43,633 bases of DNA from Planctomycetota bacterium (GTDB lineage Bacteria > Planctomycetota > Phycisphaerae > Sedimentisphaerales > Anaerohalosphaeraceae). The DNA lies in contig VRUI01000041.1 of assembly GCA_019456225.1 (NCBI GenBank), forward strand, positions 1 to 43,633, read 5' to 3'. The notes below the pieces were generated by a model. That model was not told the DNA's origin. It saw only the letters and a program-made list of their open reading frames with translations, and did not search any database. Of this stretch, positions 17,425 to 25,278 are shown piece by piece (position 1 is the first letter of the stretch; each line of letters opens with the position of its first letter). The position numbers and the translations under genes are program-made.

Positions 17425-17453
17425 TTGACATACCACCTTGAATATGCTATAAC
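17425..17453 (+). promoter_or_regulatory. consensus sigma70-type promoter upstream of GH2
   Basis: TTGACA (17425-17430), a 17-base spacer and TATAAC (17448-17453). It sits between the end of the decayed HzsA-like gene and the repeat at 17491-17553, pointing at the GH2 gene; the ATG is 128 bases after the -10 box. Confidence 0.5.
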
Positions 17454-17490
17454 TCATCAAAAGCATAGGGATTTGTATTTGATCGAGTCG

Positions 17491-17553
17491 AAAATGGGCA
17501 TTTTGACATTGAGTGCGTTGCTCAATACGCTCAAAATTCCCGTGAACGGTTAC
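17491..17553. repeat. conserved 63-bp element upstream of GH2 (IS66-like end?), copy 2
   Basis: 46 of 63 bases match 12400-12462. Its outer edge on the minus strand reads GTAACCGTTCACGGG. It ends 28 bases before the GH2 start codon, nearly the same position as copy 1 before GH127. Confidence 0.5.
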
Positions 17554-17581
17554 CTTTTATCCTTCAACAGTAAAGTTTTTT

Positions 17582-20521
17582 ATGAAATCATTATCATGTT
17601 TACTGGTATTATTTGCATTTAGCTGTGCATCTTATGCTGAAGGAGCAAAGCCGCTTTTTGATACGGTCCCAATCCCTCGTATATCACCGATCCCTTCTGG
17701 TGTATCTGGCGTGAAAACATTGAAACAAGGCCTTGATGGGACATGGAAGTTCAGTGCGACTGCTAAAGCTGGATTTGAAACGGCCGCTTCGGCTGATGAA
17801 TGGGCTGATATTAAAGTCCCCGGCGAATGGGCAATGCAGGGATTCGATGTCGAGAAAGGAAAAGCGGCAGGTTATTTCAGAACTTTTACTGTTCCTTCAG
17901 ACTGGAAAAATAAACGTGTCAAGCTTCGTTTTAATGCTGTTTACAGTGATGCGACGGTTTATGTTAACGGGACAAAAGCGGGTACACATGTCGGTGGATT
18001 TACCGCGTTTGAGCTTGATGTCACAGAGCTAATTAAATTTGACAAGGAAAACACTCTAAGTTTAGCTGTAAAAAATGAATCTGTCGCAGATAGCCTTGCC
18101 AGCGGCAGCAAATATGCCTGCCATCCGCTTGGTGGTATTTCTCGCTCTGTTTCTTTAATAGCCTTGCCGCAAGTCAATATCAGTTCCCTGGCGGTGCAGA
18201 CGGTTTTCGATAAAGAATTCAAAAATGCGACATTGACAGCATTAATTGATATCAGCAATGAAAGCAAGATTGATGTTTCCGGCATGAAAGTAAATTTTGA
18301 GTTGTCTCCATGGAAAAGTAATAAAAATATAACGTTTGATAATTCTAATATTGCCTCTGAAGTCGTAAAGGCGGGACAAAGTGCTAAACTGAAATTTTCT
18401 GCAAACGTTATCAGTCCGAAGAAATGGGATTGCGAAAATCCAAACCTGTATGTATTGACATGCAAATTAATTAAAGGTGGTAAGGTTATTGAGACGGTCA
18501 AACAGCGTTTCGGATTTCGCCAGTCTGAGGTGATCGGAAACCAATTATTAATCAATGGCATGCCTGTCAAACTTAGGGGTGTAAATCGTCACGAAGTGTA
18601 TCCATTAACCGGCCGCAGCGTCCCAAAAGAGATGTATCGTAAAGATATTTTGCTATTCCGTGAAGGCAACGTCAATCATATTCGCACCTGCCATTATCAA
18701 CCGGACGAAGCACTAATGGAAGCGGCTGATGAACTTGGTATGCTGATAGAGTGTGAAGGACCGTTCTGCTGGGCGCACAATACCAAGGCAGATCAGAAAG
18801 TAATTAGAGAAGCAACCATTCGTCAGAATCTTGAGATGGTGGTTTTAAACCGTAATCATCCAAGCATTATCTTCTGGTCGCTGGCCAACGAATCGCACTG
18901 GAACGGACACTTTGATGCGTCAGGTAAAGCTGTTGCGGCACTTGATCCGACCCGCCCGCGCACTTTTAATTTTTTTCCATGGGGTTCGGCCGATCGTAAG
19001 CCTGATGAACATATTTGCCAAATCGGTTCCGATCACTATCCGGGGTTTGCAGGTGCTGCAAAATTTGCGAACTACCACCGCCCGGTCAGTTTTGGAGAGT
19101 TTTCTCATCTGAACGCTTACAACCGTTTTGAGCTTGCGACTGATGTTGCACTTCGTGATAAATGGGGTAAATACTTTCACCAGATGTGGGAAGATATGTA
19201 TAAATCAAAAGGGTGCCTGGGTGGTTCTATCTGGGCCGGTATTGATGACACTTTTTACTGGGACTTCAAGAAGGCCGACGGCTCTATTGAAGAGCGAACG
19301 GTTGGTTACGGCACTTGGGGACCGATAGACGGCTGGCGTCGACGTAAGCCCGAATGGTGGTCTATGAAGAAGACGTATTCGCCTGTTAAAGTGGCAATAA
19401 ACAAAGAGAAAAGAGTCGGCGGTGAGATAGTCGTAGATATTGAAAACCGCCAGGACTTTTCGAATCTTAACAGATTGAAGATCAGTTGGCAGATCGACCA
19501 GGACAGCGGTACGGTTAAAGCCGATATAAAACCCAGGTCCGGCGGCAAACTGGTTATTAAGCCGAAGACTAAAATAACTGCTTCAAGTAAATTGAAACTG
19601 GTTTTTGATGATCCCAGGGGCTTTAATATTGATTCATTTCTCCTGCCGCTGGGTAAGGAAGAAATTAAACCAATCGCAATCAATAAAAAAGAGCGATATA
19701 AAGTCAAAAAGTCCGGCGATAATATTTTGATTTCCGGAAGCAGTGTTACATATACGATTGATTCTAAAACAGGCTTGATCCGATGCCCCGAGTTTACCGG
19801 GCCGCATCTGATGATTCTCCCTGTAAATGGCGGCGGAGGAACTCAAATGCATGGACCGACAAAATACTATGAACCTTTTACCGATACATGCAGCCAATGG
19901 AAAGCTGAGTCTGTTAATGCTAAAATAGAAAATGGTTTGCCGATTGTTACAGTGGTTGGAAGCTACAAAGAGGCAACCGGGAAATATGTCTACAACTTTA
20001 ATGTGGACGGTACTTTTACGATTGATTATTATTTCCAGACCACAGGAAAAGTAAATCCGCGTCAATTGGGGATTGTCTTCGATTTGCCGAAGTCGTATGA
20101 AAATCTGAGCTGGAAGCGTCAAGGGTATTGGACAGTATATCCAGATTGGCACATCGCACGGCTGGAGGGAACAGCCAAAGCAAGCGAAGGTTTCAATGCT
20201 ACACCGGTTGGCCCGCGAAAAAAGCCCGGCCACCAGTGGCGTCACGACCGTACAAAGATTGGCAGCAACGATTTTGCGTCAATTAAACATAATGTGTATA
20301 ATGTGTCATTGACAAATAGCCGTGGAAAAGGTCTGCATGTTTACGCCCGCGCCGATAAACACACACGCAGCTGGAATAACGGCGATATGATCCGTATGCT
20401 GATCGCCCATTACTCCAATGGCGGCGGTGAAAGGTTCCTGCGCCGTTTGGTTAAAAAAGACAATCTACCACTAAGCAAGGGCGATACGGTAAAAGGTTCG
20501 GTTACATTGAACGTGAAATAA
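17582..20521 (+). CDS. glycoside hydrolase family 2 (beta-galactosidase-like), exported
   Basis: 979 residues with a signal peptide (LSCLLVLFAFSCASYAEG). The order is GH2: N-terminal jelly-roll (WADIKVPGEWAMQGFDVEKG, GYFRTFTVP, DATVYVNGTKAGTHVGGF), an Ig-like domain, a TIM barrel starting LINGMPVKLRGVNRHEVYP, and a C-terminal LacZ-like small-chain domain with MHGPTKYYEPFTD. The acid/base Glu 437 is in WSLANESH and the nucleophile Glu 506 in FGEFSH. The length and C-terminal domain favour beta-galactosidase over beta-glucuronidase, but GH2 also covers mannosidases and others. The ribosome site is weak. It lies between mobile-element pieces upstream and a 36-bp repeat downstream; the next gene is a URO-D methyltransferase 156 bases on. 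Confidence 0.88.
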   Translation: MKSLSCLLVLFAFSCASYAEGAKPLFDTVPIPRISPIPSGVSGVKTLKQGLDGTWKFSATAKAGFETAASADEWADIKVPGEWAMQGFDVEKGKAAGYFRTFTVPSDWKNKRVKLRFNAVYSDATVYVNGTKAGTHVGGFTAFELDVTELIKFDKENTLSLAVKNESVADSLASGSKYACHPLGGISRSVSLIALPQVNISSLAVQTVFDKEFKNATLTALIDISNESKIDVSGMKVNFELSPWKSNKNITFDNSNIASEVVKAGQSAKLKFSANVISPKKWDCENPNLYVLTCKLIKGGKVIETVKQRFGFRQSEVIGNQLLINGMPVKLRGVNRHEVYPLTGRSVPKEMYRKDILLFREGNVNHIRTCHYQPDEALMEAADELGMLIECEGPFCWAHNTKADQKVIREATIRQNLEMVVLNRNHPSIIFWSLANESHWNGHFDASGKAVAALDPTRPRTFNFFPWGSADRKPDEHICQIGSDHYPGFAGAAKFANYHRPVSFGEFSHLNAYNRFELATDVALRDKWGKYFHQMWEDMYKSKGCLGGSIWAGIDDTFYWDFKKADGSIEERTVGYGTWGPIDGWRRRKPEWWSMKKTYSPVKVAINKEKRVGGEIVVDIENRQDFSNLNRLKISWQIDQDSGTVKADIKPRSGGKLVIKPKTKITASSKLKLVFDDPRGFNIDSFLLPLGKEEIKPIAINKKERYKVKKSGDNILISGSSVTYTIDSKTGLIRCPEFTGPHLMILPVNGGGGTQMHGPTKYYEPFTDTCSQWKAESVNAKIENGLPIVTVVGSYKEATGKYVYNFNVDGTFTIDYYFQTTGKVNPRQLGIVFDLPKSYENLSWKRQGYWTVYPDWHIARLEGTAKASEGFNATPVGPRKKPGHQWRHDRTKIGSNDFASIKHNVYNVSLTNSRGKGLHVYARADKHTRSWNNGDMIRMLIAHYSNGGGERFLRRLVKKDNLPLSKGDTVKGSVTLNVK

Positions 20522-20600
20522 AGGAAAACTTAAAGTGTCAGATTCGCTGCGTATTGGCGGAGGGACAAGAGTCCTTATACCCGCTCACCACTATTTTTCC

Positions 20601-20636
20601 ACTCTTATGTCACGCTTGAGAGTTGAATCCGCCCTA
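20601..20636. repeat. 36-bp repeat, inverted copy of 12329-12364
   Basis: Every base from 20601 to 20636 is the reverse complement of 12329-12364; both flanks differ immediately. Only one arm of the palindrome seen at copy 1 is present. It lies in the 156-base gap between GH2 and the next gene. Confidence 0.7.
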
Positions 20637-20677
20637 CAATAAAATAAAAATAACAAGACTTTTGTCATGGAGTGAAT

Positions 20678-21778
20678 ATGACCAAGAGTGAGAAACTGTT
20701 GAAACTGTATCGCCGGGAAGGGACCCTTGAGGTTCCGGTCGGAATGCATTTTTGTCCGTCATTGGAAGAGGAATTTGCCCGCCAATATCCCAATGAAGAA
20801 AGCTACCTGGATTATTTCGGTGCGCCGTACCGGATCATCTATGACCCGGGATTCCCGTGGAACTTCGATGCCAAGTGGCGTGTGCCCGGCAGGGACGGTA
20901 TCGACTGGATGAAGTATTACTGCGAAGATGAGTTTCAGCGTGACAAGAAATTCGATCTGTGGGGGACCGCACATGAGGACGGCTCCGAAGCGGCTAAGCA
21001 CATGACGCAGATGCACCACCCGCTGAAGAATGCCCGTACGCTTGAAGATATACAGGATTACCCATGGCCGGACTTTACGACGGTTGATTTTTCCTATCTC
21101 GATGGCGAGGTCAGGGAGATTCACGATAAAGGCCTTGCTGTTTTCGTCTGGGCCGAATGCACCATCTGGGAGACTGCCTGGTATATACGCGGGATGGACA
21201 ATATCATGATGGATATGGCGATGGAAGATGAAAAGGCGATTTGGATGCTGGATACGATCACCGAAAAGGCCTGCCAGCGGGCGCGTGCCTTTGCAAAGGC
21301 CGGTGTGGACATCCTTGGCCTTGGCGATGATGTAGGCATGCAGGAGGCGCTGATGGTCTCGCAGGAGATGTACCGGCAGTGGTTTAAACCGAGACTGGCA
21401 AAAGTGATCGCGGCTGCTAAGGAAATAAAACCCGATATCCTGATCAGCTATCATTCTTGCGGATATGTAACGCCGCTGATCGGTGACTTTATCGAAGCCG
21501 GTGTCGATATCCTCAATCCCGTCCAGCCGGAGTGTATGGATTTTAAGGAAGTCTTCGCCGAATACGGCGGACGCATTTCATTTAACGGAACAATAGGAAC
21601 CCAGCAGCTCATGCCGCATGGAACACCCGAAGAAGTCAAGGCCGAGGTTCGCCGAAATCTCGAGATCGCCGGCGAACAGGGCGGTTTGTTCTGCTGCCCG
21701 ACCCACATGCTCGAACCGGAAGTGCCCTGGGAAAATATCGAGGCGTATGTTCAGGCTTGTCGCGAGTTCTTGAAGTAA
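20678..21778 (+). CDS. URO-D-superfamily corrinoid-type methyltransferase, paralogue 2
   Basis: 366 residues from the ATG at 20678; GGAG at 20669-20672 gives a proper spacing, whereas the GTG at 20672 overlaps it. The protein keeps a complete three-ligand metal site of the methylcobamide:CoM methyltransferase kind: His 259 and Cys 261 in YHSCG, and a C-terminal Cys at 339 or 340 in GGLFCCPTH. The E-W-E/N-rich stretches (VFVWAECTIWETAWYIRG) are typical of the sugar-associated URO-D proteins of Planctomycetes and Lentisphaerae, whose substrates are unknown. It probably transfers a methyl group rather than decarboxylating uroporphyrinogen. Downstream, 21 bases on, lies a tiny membrane protein. 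Confidence 0.75.
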   Translation: MTKSEKLLKLYRREGTLEVPVGMHFCPSLEEEFARQYPNEESYLDYFGAPYRIIYDPGFPWNFDAKWRVPGRDGIDWMKYYCEDEFQRDKKFDLWGTAHEDGSEAAKHMTQMHHPLKNARTLEDIQDYPWPDFTTVDFSYLDGEVREIHDKGLAVFVWAECTIWETAWYIRGMDNIMMDMAMEDEKAIWMLDTITEKACQRARAFAKAGVDILGLGDDVGMQEALMVSQEMYRQWFKPRLAKVIAAAKEIKPDILISYHSCGYVTPLIGDFIEAGVDILNPVQPECMDFKEVFAEYGGRISFNGTIGTQQLMPHGTPEEVKAEVRRNLEIAGEQGGLFCCPTHMLEPEVPWENIEAYVQACREFLK

Positions 21779-21799
21779 AAGACCACAGGGGAATATATC

Positions 21800-21952
21800 A
21801 TGGGAAAAAACGAACTCCTGCAACAGATCGGCAGAAGACTGGCACTTGCCGGTTTTTGGCTGCCGCTTTGGCTGGGTTTCAGGGGGACCTGTGCAGGGGC
21901 CATGGCCATCACAACGCTGATCGCGATCTCAGCTTTGCTTCTGTCACGCTAG
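21800..21952 (+). CDS. 50-residue putative membrane protein
   Basis: ATG at 21800 with GGGGAA 8-12 bases before it, 50 codons, stop at 21950-21952. It opens with a polar, basic helix (MGKNELLQQIGRRLALAG) and carries two hydrophobic stretches (FWLPLWLG and AMAITTLIAISALLL). No family recognised. It follows the URO-D gene after 21 bases and may be co-translated. A truncated end of a larger membrane protein is the alternative. Confidence 0.45.
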   Translation: MGKNELLQQIGRRLALAGFWLPLWLGFRGTCAGAMAITTLIAISALLLSR

Positions 21953-22004
21953 GGTTTACGGCAATTTCCGGATTGTAACTCATTATCATGGGAAAAATCA
22001 ATAC

Positions 22005-22032
22005 TTGAAAGAAATGAATTTAATGGTATAAT
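22005..22032 (+). promoter_or_regulatory. sigma70-type promoter of the VOC-glpD-URO-D-kinase-dehydrogenase operon
   Basis: TTGAAA (22005-22010), 16 bases, TATAAT (22027-22032), with the first ATG of the operon 45 bases after the -10 box. The position, perfect -10 box and AT-rich context make this one of the most convincing promoters in the window. Confidence 0.55.
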
Positions 22033-22076
22033 TAACTATTTAAGCAATTTTGTTAACTTATGGAAAGGATTTATTT

Positions 22077-22397
22077 ATGAAGATTGGCAAATACAACCAT
22101 TTTGGCGTTCCGACAAGCACAAAAAAGGAAAAAGAAACTTATTACGAAGACATGAAAGTCTACGCTACCAGCCCCGATGACCATACCTACGGGGTCGAGT
22201 TTTTGCGTTTTGAAGACAACAGCCCGCTGCCTGAGGAAATCCAGACAATGTGCCATGCCGCTTTTGAAGTTGAAGATATCGAAGAAGCGATCAAAGGATA
22301 CAAAGTTGTCATGGAACCGTTTAATGTAAACGAAACCCTCAAGTGTGCGTTTGTAATGGATGACAAGGCTCTTTTAGAGCTTATGCAGATTTCGTAG
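22077..22397 (+). CDS. VOC-superfamily (glyoxalase-like) small protein
   Basis: 106 residues from the ATG at 22077, with GGAAAGGA just upstream (an ATG-less extension to 22050 has no ribosome site). It begins MKIGKYNHFGVPT and continues through VEFLRFEDNSPLPEEIQT, CHAAFEVEDIEEAIKGY and AFVMDDKALLELMQ, the beta-alpha-beta-beta-beta pattern of a vicinal-oxygen-chelate domain. Candidate metal ligands are His 8, His 61 and Glu 103. VOC proteins isomerise, epimerise or cleave small oxygenated substrates. As first gene of a five-gene operon with a polyol dehydrogenase, a kinase and a methyltransferase, an isomerase or epimerase role on a sugar or keto-polyol is plausible but not shown. Confidence 0.7.
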   Translation: MKIGKYNHFGVPTSTKKEKETYYEDMKVYATSPDDHTYGVEFLRFEDNSPLPEEIQTMCHAAFEVEDIEEAIKGYKVVMEPFNVNETLKCAFVMDDKALLELMQIS

Positions 22398-22473
22398 TCA
22401 GCCGGCAAAGAAAAAAAAAGACTAATAGGTATCACTGAAAACGAAAACCTGTTACATATATAAAAGAGTAGTA

Positions 22474-24147
22474 ATGAAAAAACATGATGCGATATGGCAG
22501 CAGCTTAAAGATAAAGATTCGTGTGAGGTGCTGATCCTTGGAGGCGGCATTAACGGGACCGGTCTTTTACGGGATCTTGCGGCCCAGGGGATTTCATGCG
22601 TTCTGGTAGACAAAGCCGATTTTACGGCAGGCGCCAGTTCGACATCATCAAGAATGATCCACGGAGGATTGCGTTATCTTGAGAACGCTGAGTTTAAGCT
22701 TGTTAGTGAGGCCGTTGCTGAGCGTAATCGACTGCTGCAGTATGCAAATCATTACGTAAAACCTTTAAAGACAAGCATTCCGCTTGATTCGTGGTTTGCC
22801 GGTCTGATAAAATCTCCAATGGTTTTTCTGGGGCTTCCCGTTACTGTCGGCGGCAGGGGGGCTTTTGTTGTCGAGATAGGTTTGTGGTTTTATGATTTTA
22901 TCACGCGAAAAAAGCGGCAGACACCCCGTCATTTTTTTATGTCCAAAACAAAATCCCTCAAAGAGATCCCCGGTCTCAGGTCCAATATCACCTGCACAGC
23001 GAATTACTGGGACGCATGGATCAGCCAGGCAGAGAGACTGTGTGTCGAGATGATACGCGAAGGGGTTATGGACAATCCTGACTGCGATGCGATCAATTAT
23101 GTTACCGCAAGTAAAACATCGGCCGATGAGATAACACTGACCGATACGCTTACAGGTGAAGAAACCGTTATCAAACCTCAGGCCGTAGTTAACGCGACAG
23201 GTGCGTGGGTGGACTTTGCCAATAAAGACCTTGGCCTCGATTCACAGTTTATGGGAGGGACCAAAGGCTCTCATCTGGTCATTGAAAACAAGCAATTGTA
23301 CGATGCACTCGGCGACAGAATGGTATATTACGAGCACACCGACGGCCGTATATGCATTACCTTCCGCTTTATGGACAGGGTTATCATGGGATCTACCGAT
23401 ATTAGCGTGGGAAATCCCGATAATGCGGCATGTGATAATGACGAAATCGACTATATGATGTCAACGCTTAAGGGCGTTTTCCCGAACCTGGAACTAAGCA
23501 AAGGCGACATCGTCTATACATTCTGCGGAGTAAGGCCCTTGCCGTCTTCCGGTCTGGACTATACAAGTCGCGTCTCAAGGGCACATCGGATTGAGGACTC
23601 GGCACCCGATGAAAATCGCAGTTTCCCGATCTACAGTATGATTGGCGGCAAGTTGACTACCTTCGGAGCATTTGCCCGGCAGACAGCCGATAAGGTTCTC
23701 GACAAGCTTGGAAAAAAACGTACAGTCTCTGTTTCCGAGCGTCCATATCTCGGTGCGGTTAATTATCCGGCAGACGAGACTGCAAAACAAGCATGGATTG
23801 AAAGAGTCGCATCGGCTAATAATCTCCAGCAGGACCGAGTCGCTGAGCTTCTTGAGAGATATGGAACCGAAGCCGAAAAGATAGCCTCTGAGACAAACAA
23901 TACCCCTTTAGAAAACCTAGGCGAATATTCGGTTGGCGAAATCGAATATATTGCCGAAAACGAATGTATTCAGCACCTATTGGATATTACAAGGCGACGC
24001 AGCATAATTACCATTACCGGCAGGGGGCAAAAACCCGCACTTGAAGAAATAGCTAAAGTAGCAGGAAACATCCTCGGCTGGGATAGCGAGCGTCAAACCA
24101 AAGAAGCAGAACAGGCGTTTAATGAACAGAAGGTTTCCTGCTCGTAA
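22474..24147 (+). CDS. glpD: FAD-dependent glycerol-3-phosphate dehydrogenase
   Basis: 557 residues. The Rossmann FAD site is VLILGGGINGTGLLRDLAAQ at the N-terminus. The GlpD/GlpA signature follows: TAGASSTSSRMIHGGLRYLE, then LPVTVGGRGAFVVE, TANYWDAWISQAERLC, VVNATGAWVD, TKGSHLVIEN, VIMGSTDIS and the C-terminal VRPLPSSG and IYSMIGGKLTTFGAFA. A C-terminal DAO_C-like helical domain closes the protein. It oxidises sn-glycerol 3-phosphate to dihydroxyacetone phosphate, passing electrons to quinone or an Fe-S partner; no GlpB/GlpC is adjacent. Its place between a VOC protein and a methyltransferase/kinase/dehydrogenase trio leaves open that the true substrate is a modified glycerol phosphate or another polyol phosphate. 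Confidence 0.82.
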   Translation: MKKHDAIWQQLKDKDSCEVLILGGGINGTGLLRDLAAQGISCVLVDKADFTAGASSTSSRMIHGGLRYLENAEFKLVSEAVAERNRLLQYANHYVKPLKTSIPLDSWFAGLIKSPMVFLGLPVTVGGRGAFVVEIGLWFYDFITRKKRQTPRHFFMSKTKSLKEIPGLRSNITCTANYWDAWISQAERLCVEMIREGVMDNPDCDAINYVTASKTSADEITLTDTLTGEETVIKPQAVVNATGAWVDFANKDLGLDSQFMGGTKGSHLVIENKQLYDALGDRMVYYEHTDGRICITFRFMDRVIMGSTDISVGNPDNAACDNDEIDYMMSTLKGVFPNLELSKGDIVYTFCGVRPLPSSGLDYTSRVSRAHRIEDSAPDENRSFPIYSMIGGKLTTFGAFARQTADKVLDKLGKKRTVSVSERPYLGAVNYPADETAKQAWIERVASANNLQQDRVAELLERYGTEAEKIASETNNTPLENLGEYSVGEIEYIAENECIQHLLDITRRRSIITITGRGQKPALEEIAKVAGNILGWDSERQTKEAEQAFNEQKVSCS

Positions 24148-24177
24148 TTTGTAACAGACATTAAGGAGTTTTGTTTT

Positions 24178-25245
24178 ATGGCCGCGATGACATCGCAAGA
24201 AAGAGTAATGACGGTTCTTAAGGGGCAGGTGCCCGACCGTATACCGCATTTTGAGTGGATTATCGATCAACGTGTACGTGAGGTTATTTGCCCGGGTGGA
24301 TCGATGGAGGAGTTTACGGTGCGGATGGGGCTTGACGCGATGCTGACGTCACCGGATTATACAACCGAACAGCTCAGTCCGGATACTTTCAGAAACGAAT
24401 GGGGATGCGTTATGGAGAAGGGCGCCGAGCAGCACTCAACTACGCTTGAAGGGCCGATTCAGTCTCTCGACGATTTCAAAAACTACACCCCGCCGGACCC
24501 TTACGCGCCGCACAGGTATGAGAGCTTAAAGAAAATCGTCGCCAAATATAAGGGCCGGTATGCTATCGGTGTTCACCTTAACGACGTGCTTTCTGTTCCA
24601 CGAAACCTGATGGGTTTTCAGCAGCTTATGATGGCGTTCGCCCAGCCCGAACTGATCAAGGGACTCGTGGATATGTCGGTAAAGCTTAACATCGAACTGG
24701 CAAAAGAAGCGGCCCGTCTTGGTGCGGACTTTGTATTTACCGGTGACGACTATGCCTCTACCGAAGCGTTGTTTATTTCGCCTGCGATGTTTGAAGAGTA
24801 TCTTTATCCCGGCCTGAAAGAAGTAATAGCCGGTTTTCACGAGTGCGGTATGCCCGTCATCAAACACACAGATGGAAACATTACCGCGATACTTGATATG
24901 CTTATTGACAGTGGAATCGACTGCCTCGACCCGATCGACCCTGTAGCCGGCATGGATATTGCGATGATCAAAGAAAAGTATGGCGATAAGGTCGCGATAA
25001 AAGGTAATGTCGACTGTGCCCATACGCTGACTTTTGGATCTGTCGGAGATGTCATTAATGAAACACTCGATGTGATCAGAAAAGCCGCAGACGGTGGCGG
25101 ATTCATACTCTCGTCGAGTAACAGCATTCACTCCGCTGTAAAACCAGAGAATTACCTTGCAATGATAAACACAATAAGAGCATACGGCAACTATCCGATC
25201 AAACTGGACTTTGACTCTTCCGGAGCAGTAGAAGCATTTACATAA
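24178..25245 (+). CDS. URO-D-superfamily methyltransferase-like protein, paralogue 3 (HTDG type)
   Basis: 355 residues with AAGGAG before the ATG, opening TSQERVMTVLKGQVPDRIPH. The metal-ligand strand reads IKHTDGN (His 230, Asp 232): the Cys of the H-x-C-G motif is replaced by Asp. The C-terminal ligand loop, GGFILSSSNSIHSAVKPEN, has no Cys. So this is a separate branch of the superfamily whose metal site, if kept, uses oxygen ligands. Acidic/His sites occur in corrinoid O-demethylases, but I cannot assign it to one. It lies 30 bases after glpD and 33 bases before the kinase, clearly within the operon. Confidence 0.7.
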   Translation: MAAMTSQERVMTVLKGQVPDRIPHFEWIIDQRVREVICPGGSMEEFTVRMGLDAMLTSPDYTTEQLSPDTFRNEWGCVMEKGAEQHSTTLEGPIQSLDDFKNYTPPDPYAPHRYESLKKIVAKYKGRYAIGVHLNDVLSVPRNLMGFQQLMMAFAQPELIKGLVDMSVKLNIELAKEAARLGADFVFTGDDYASTEALFISPAMFEEYLYPGLKEVIAGFHECGMPVIKHTDGNITAILDMLIDSGIDCLDPIDPVAGMDIAMIKEKYGDKVAIKGNVDCAHTLTFGSVGDVINETLDVIRKAADGGGFILSSSNSIHSAVKPENYLAMINTIRAYGNYPIKLDFDSSGAVEAFT

Positions 25246-25278
25246 GAATCGCTAATCGCTAAAAAAGGATTATTTTCA

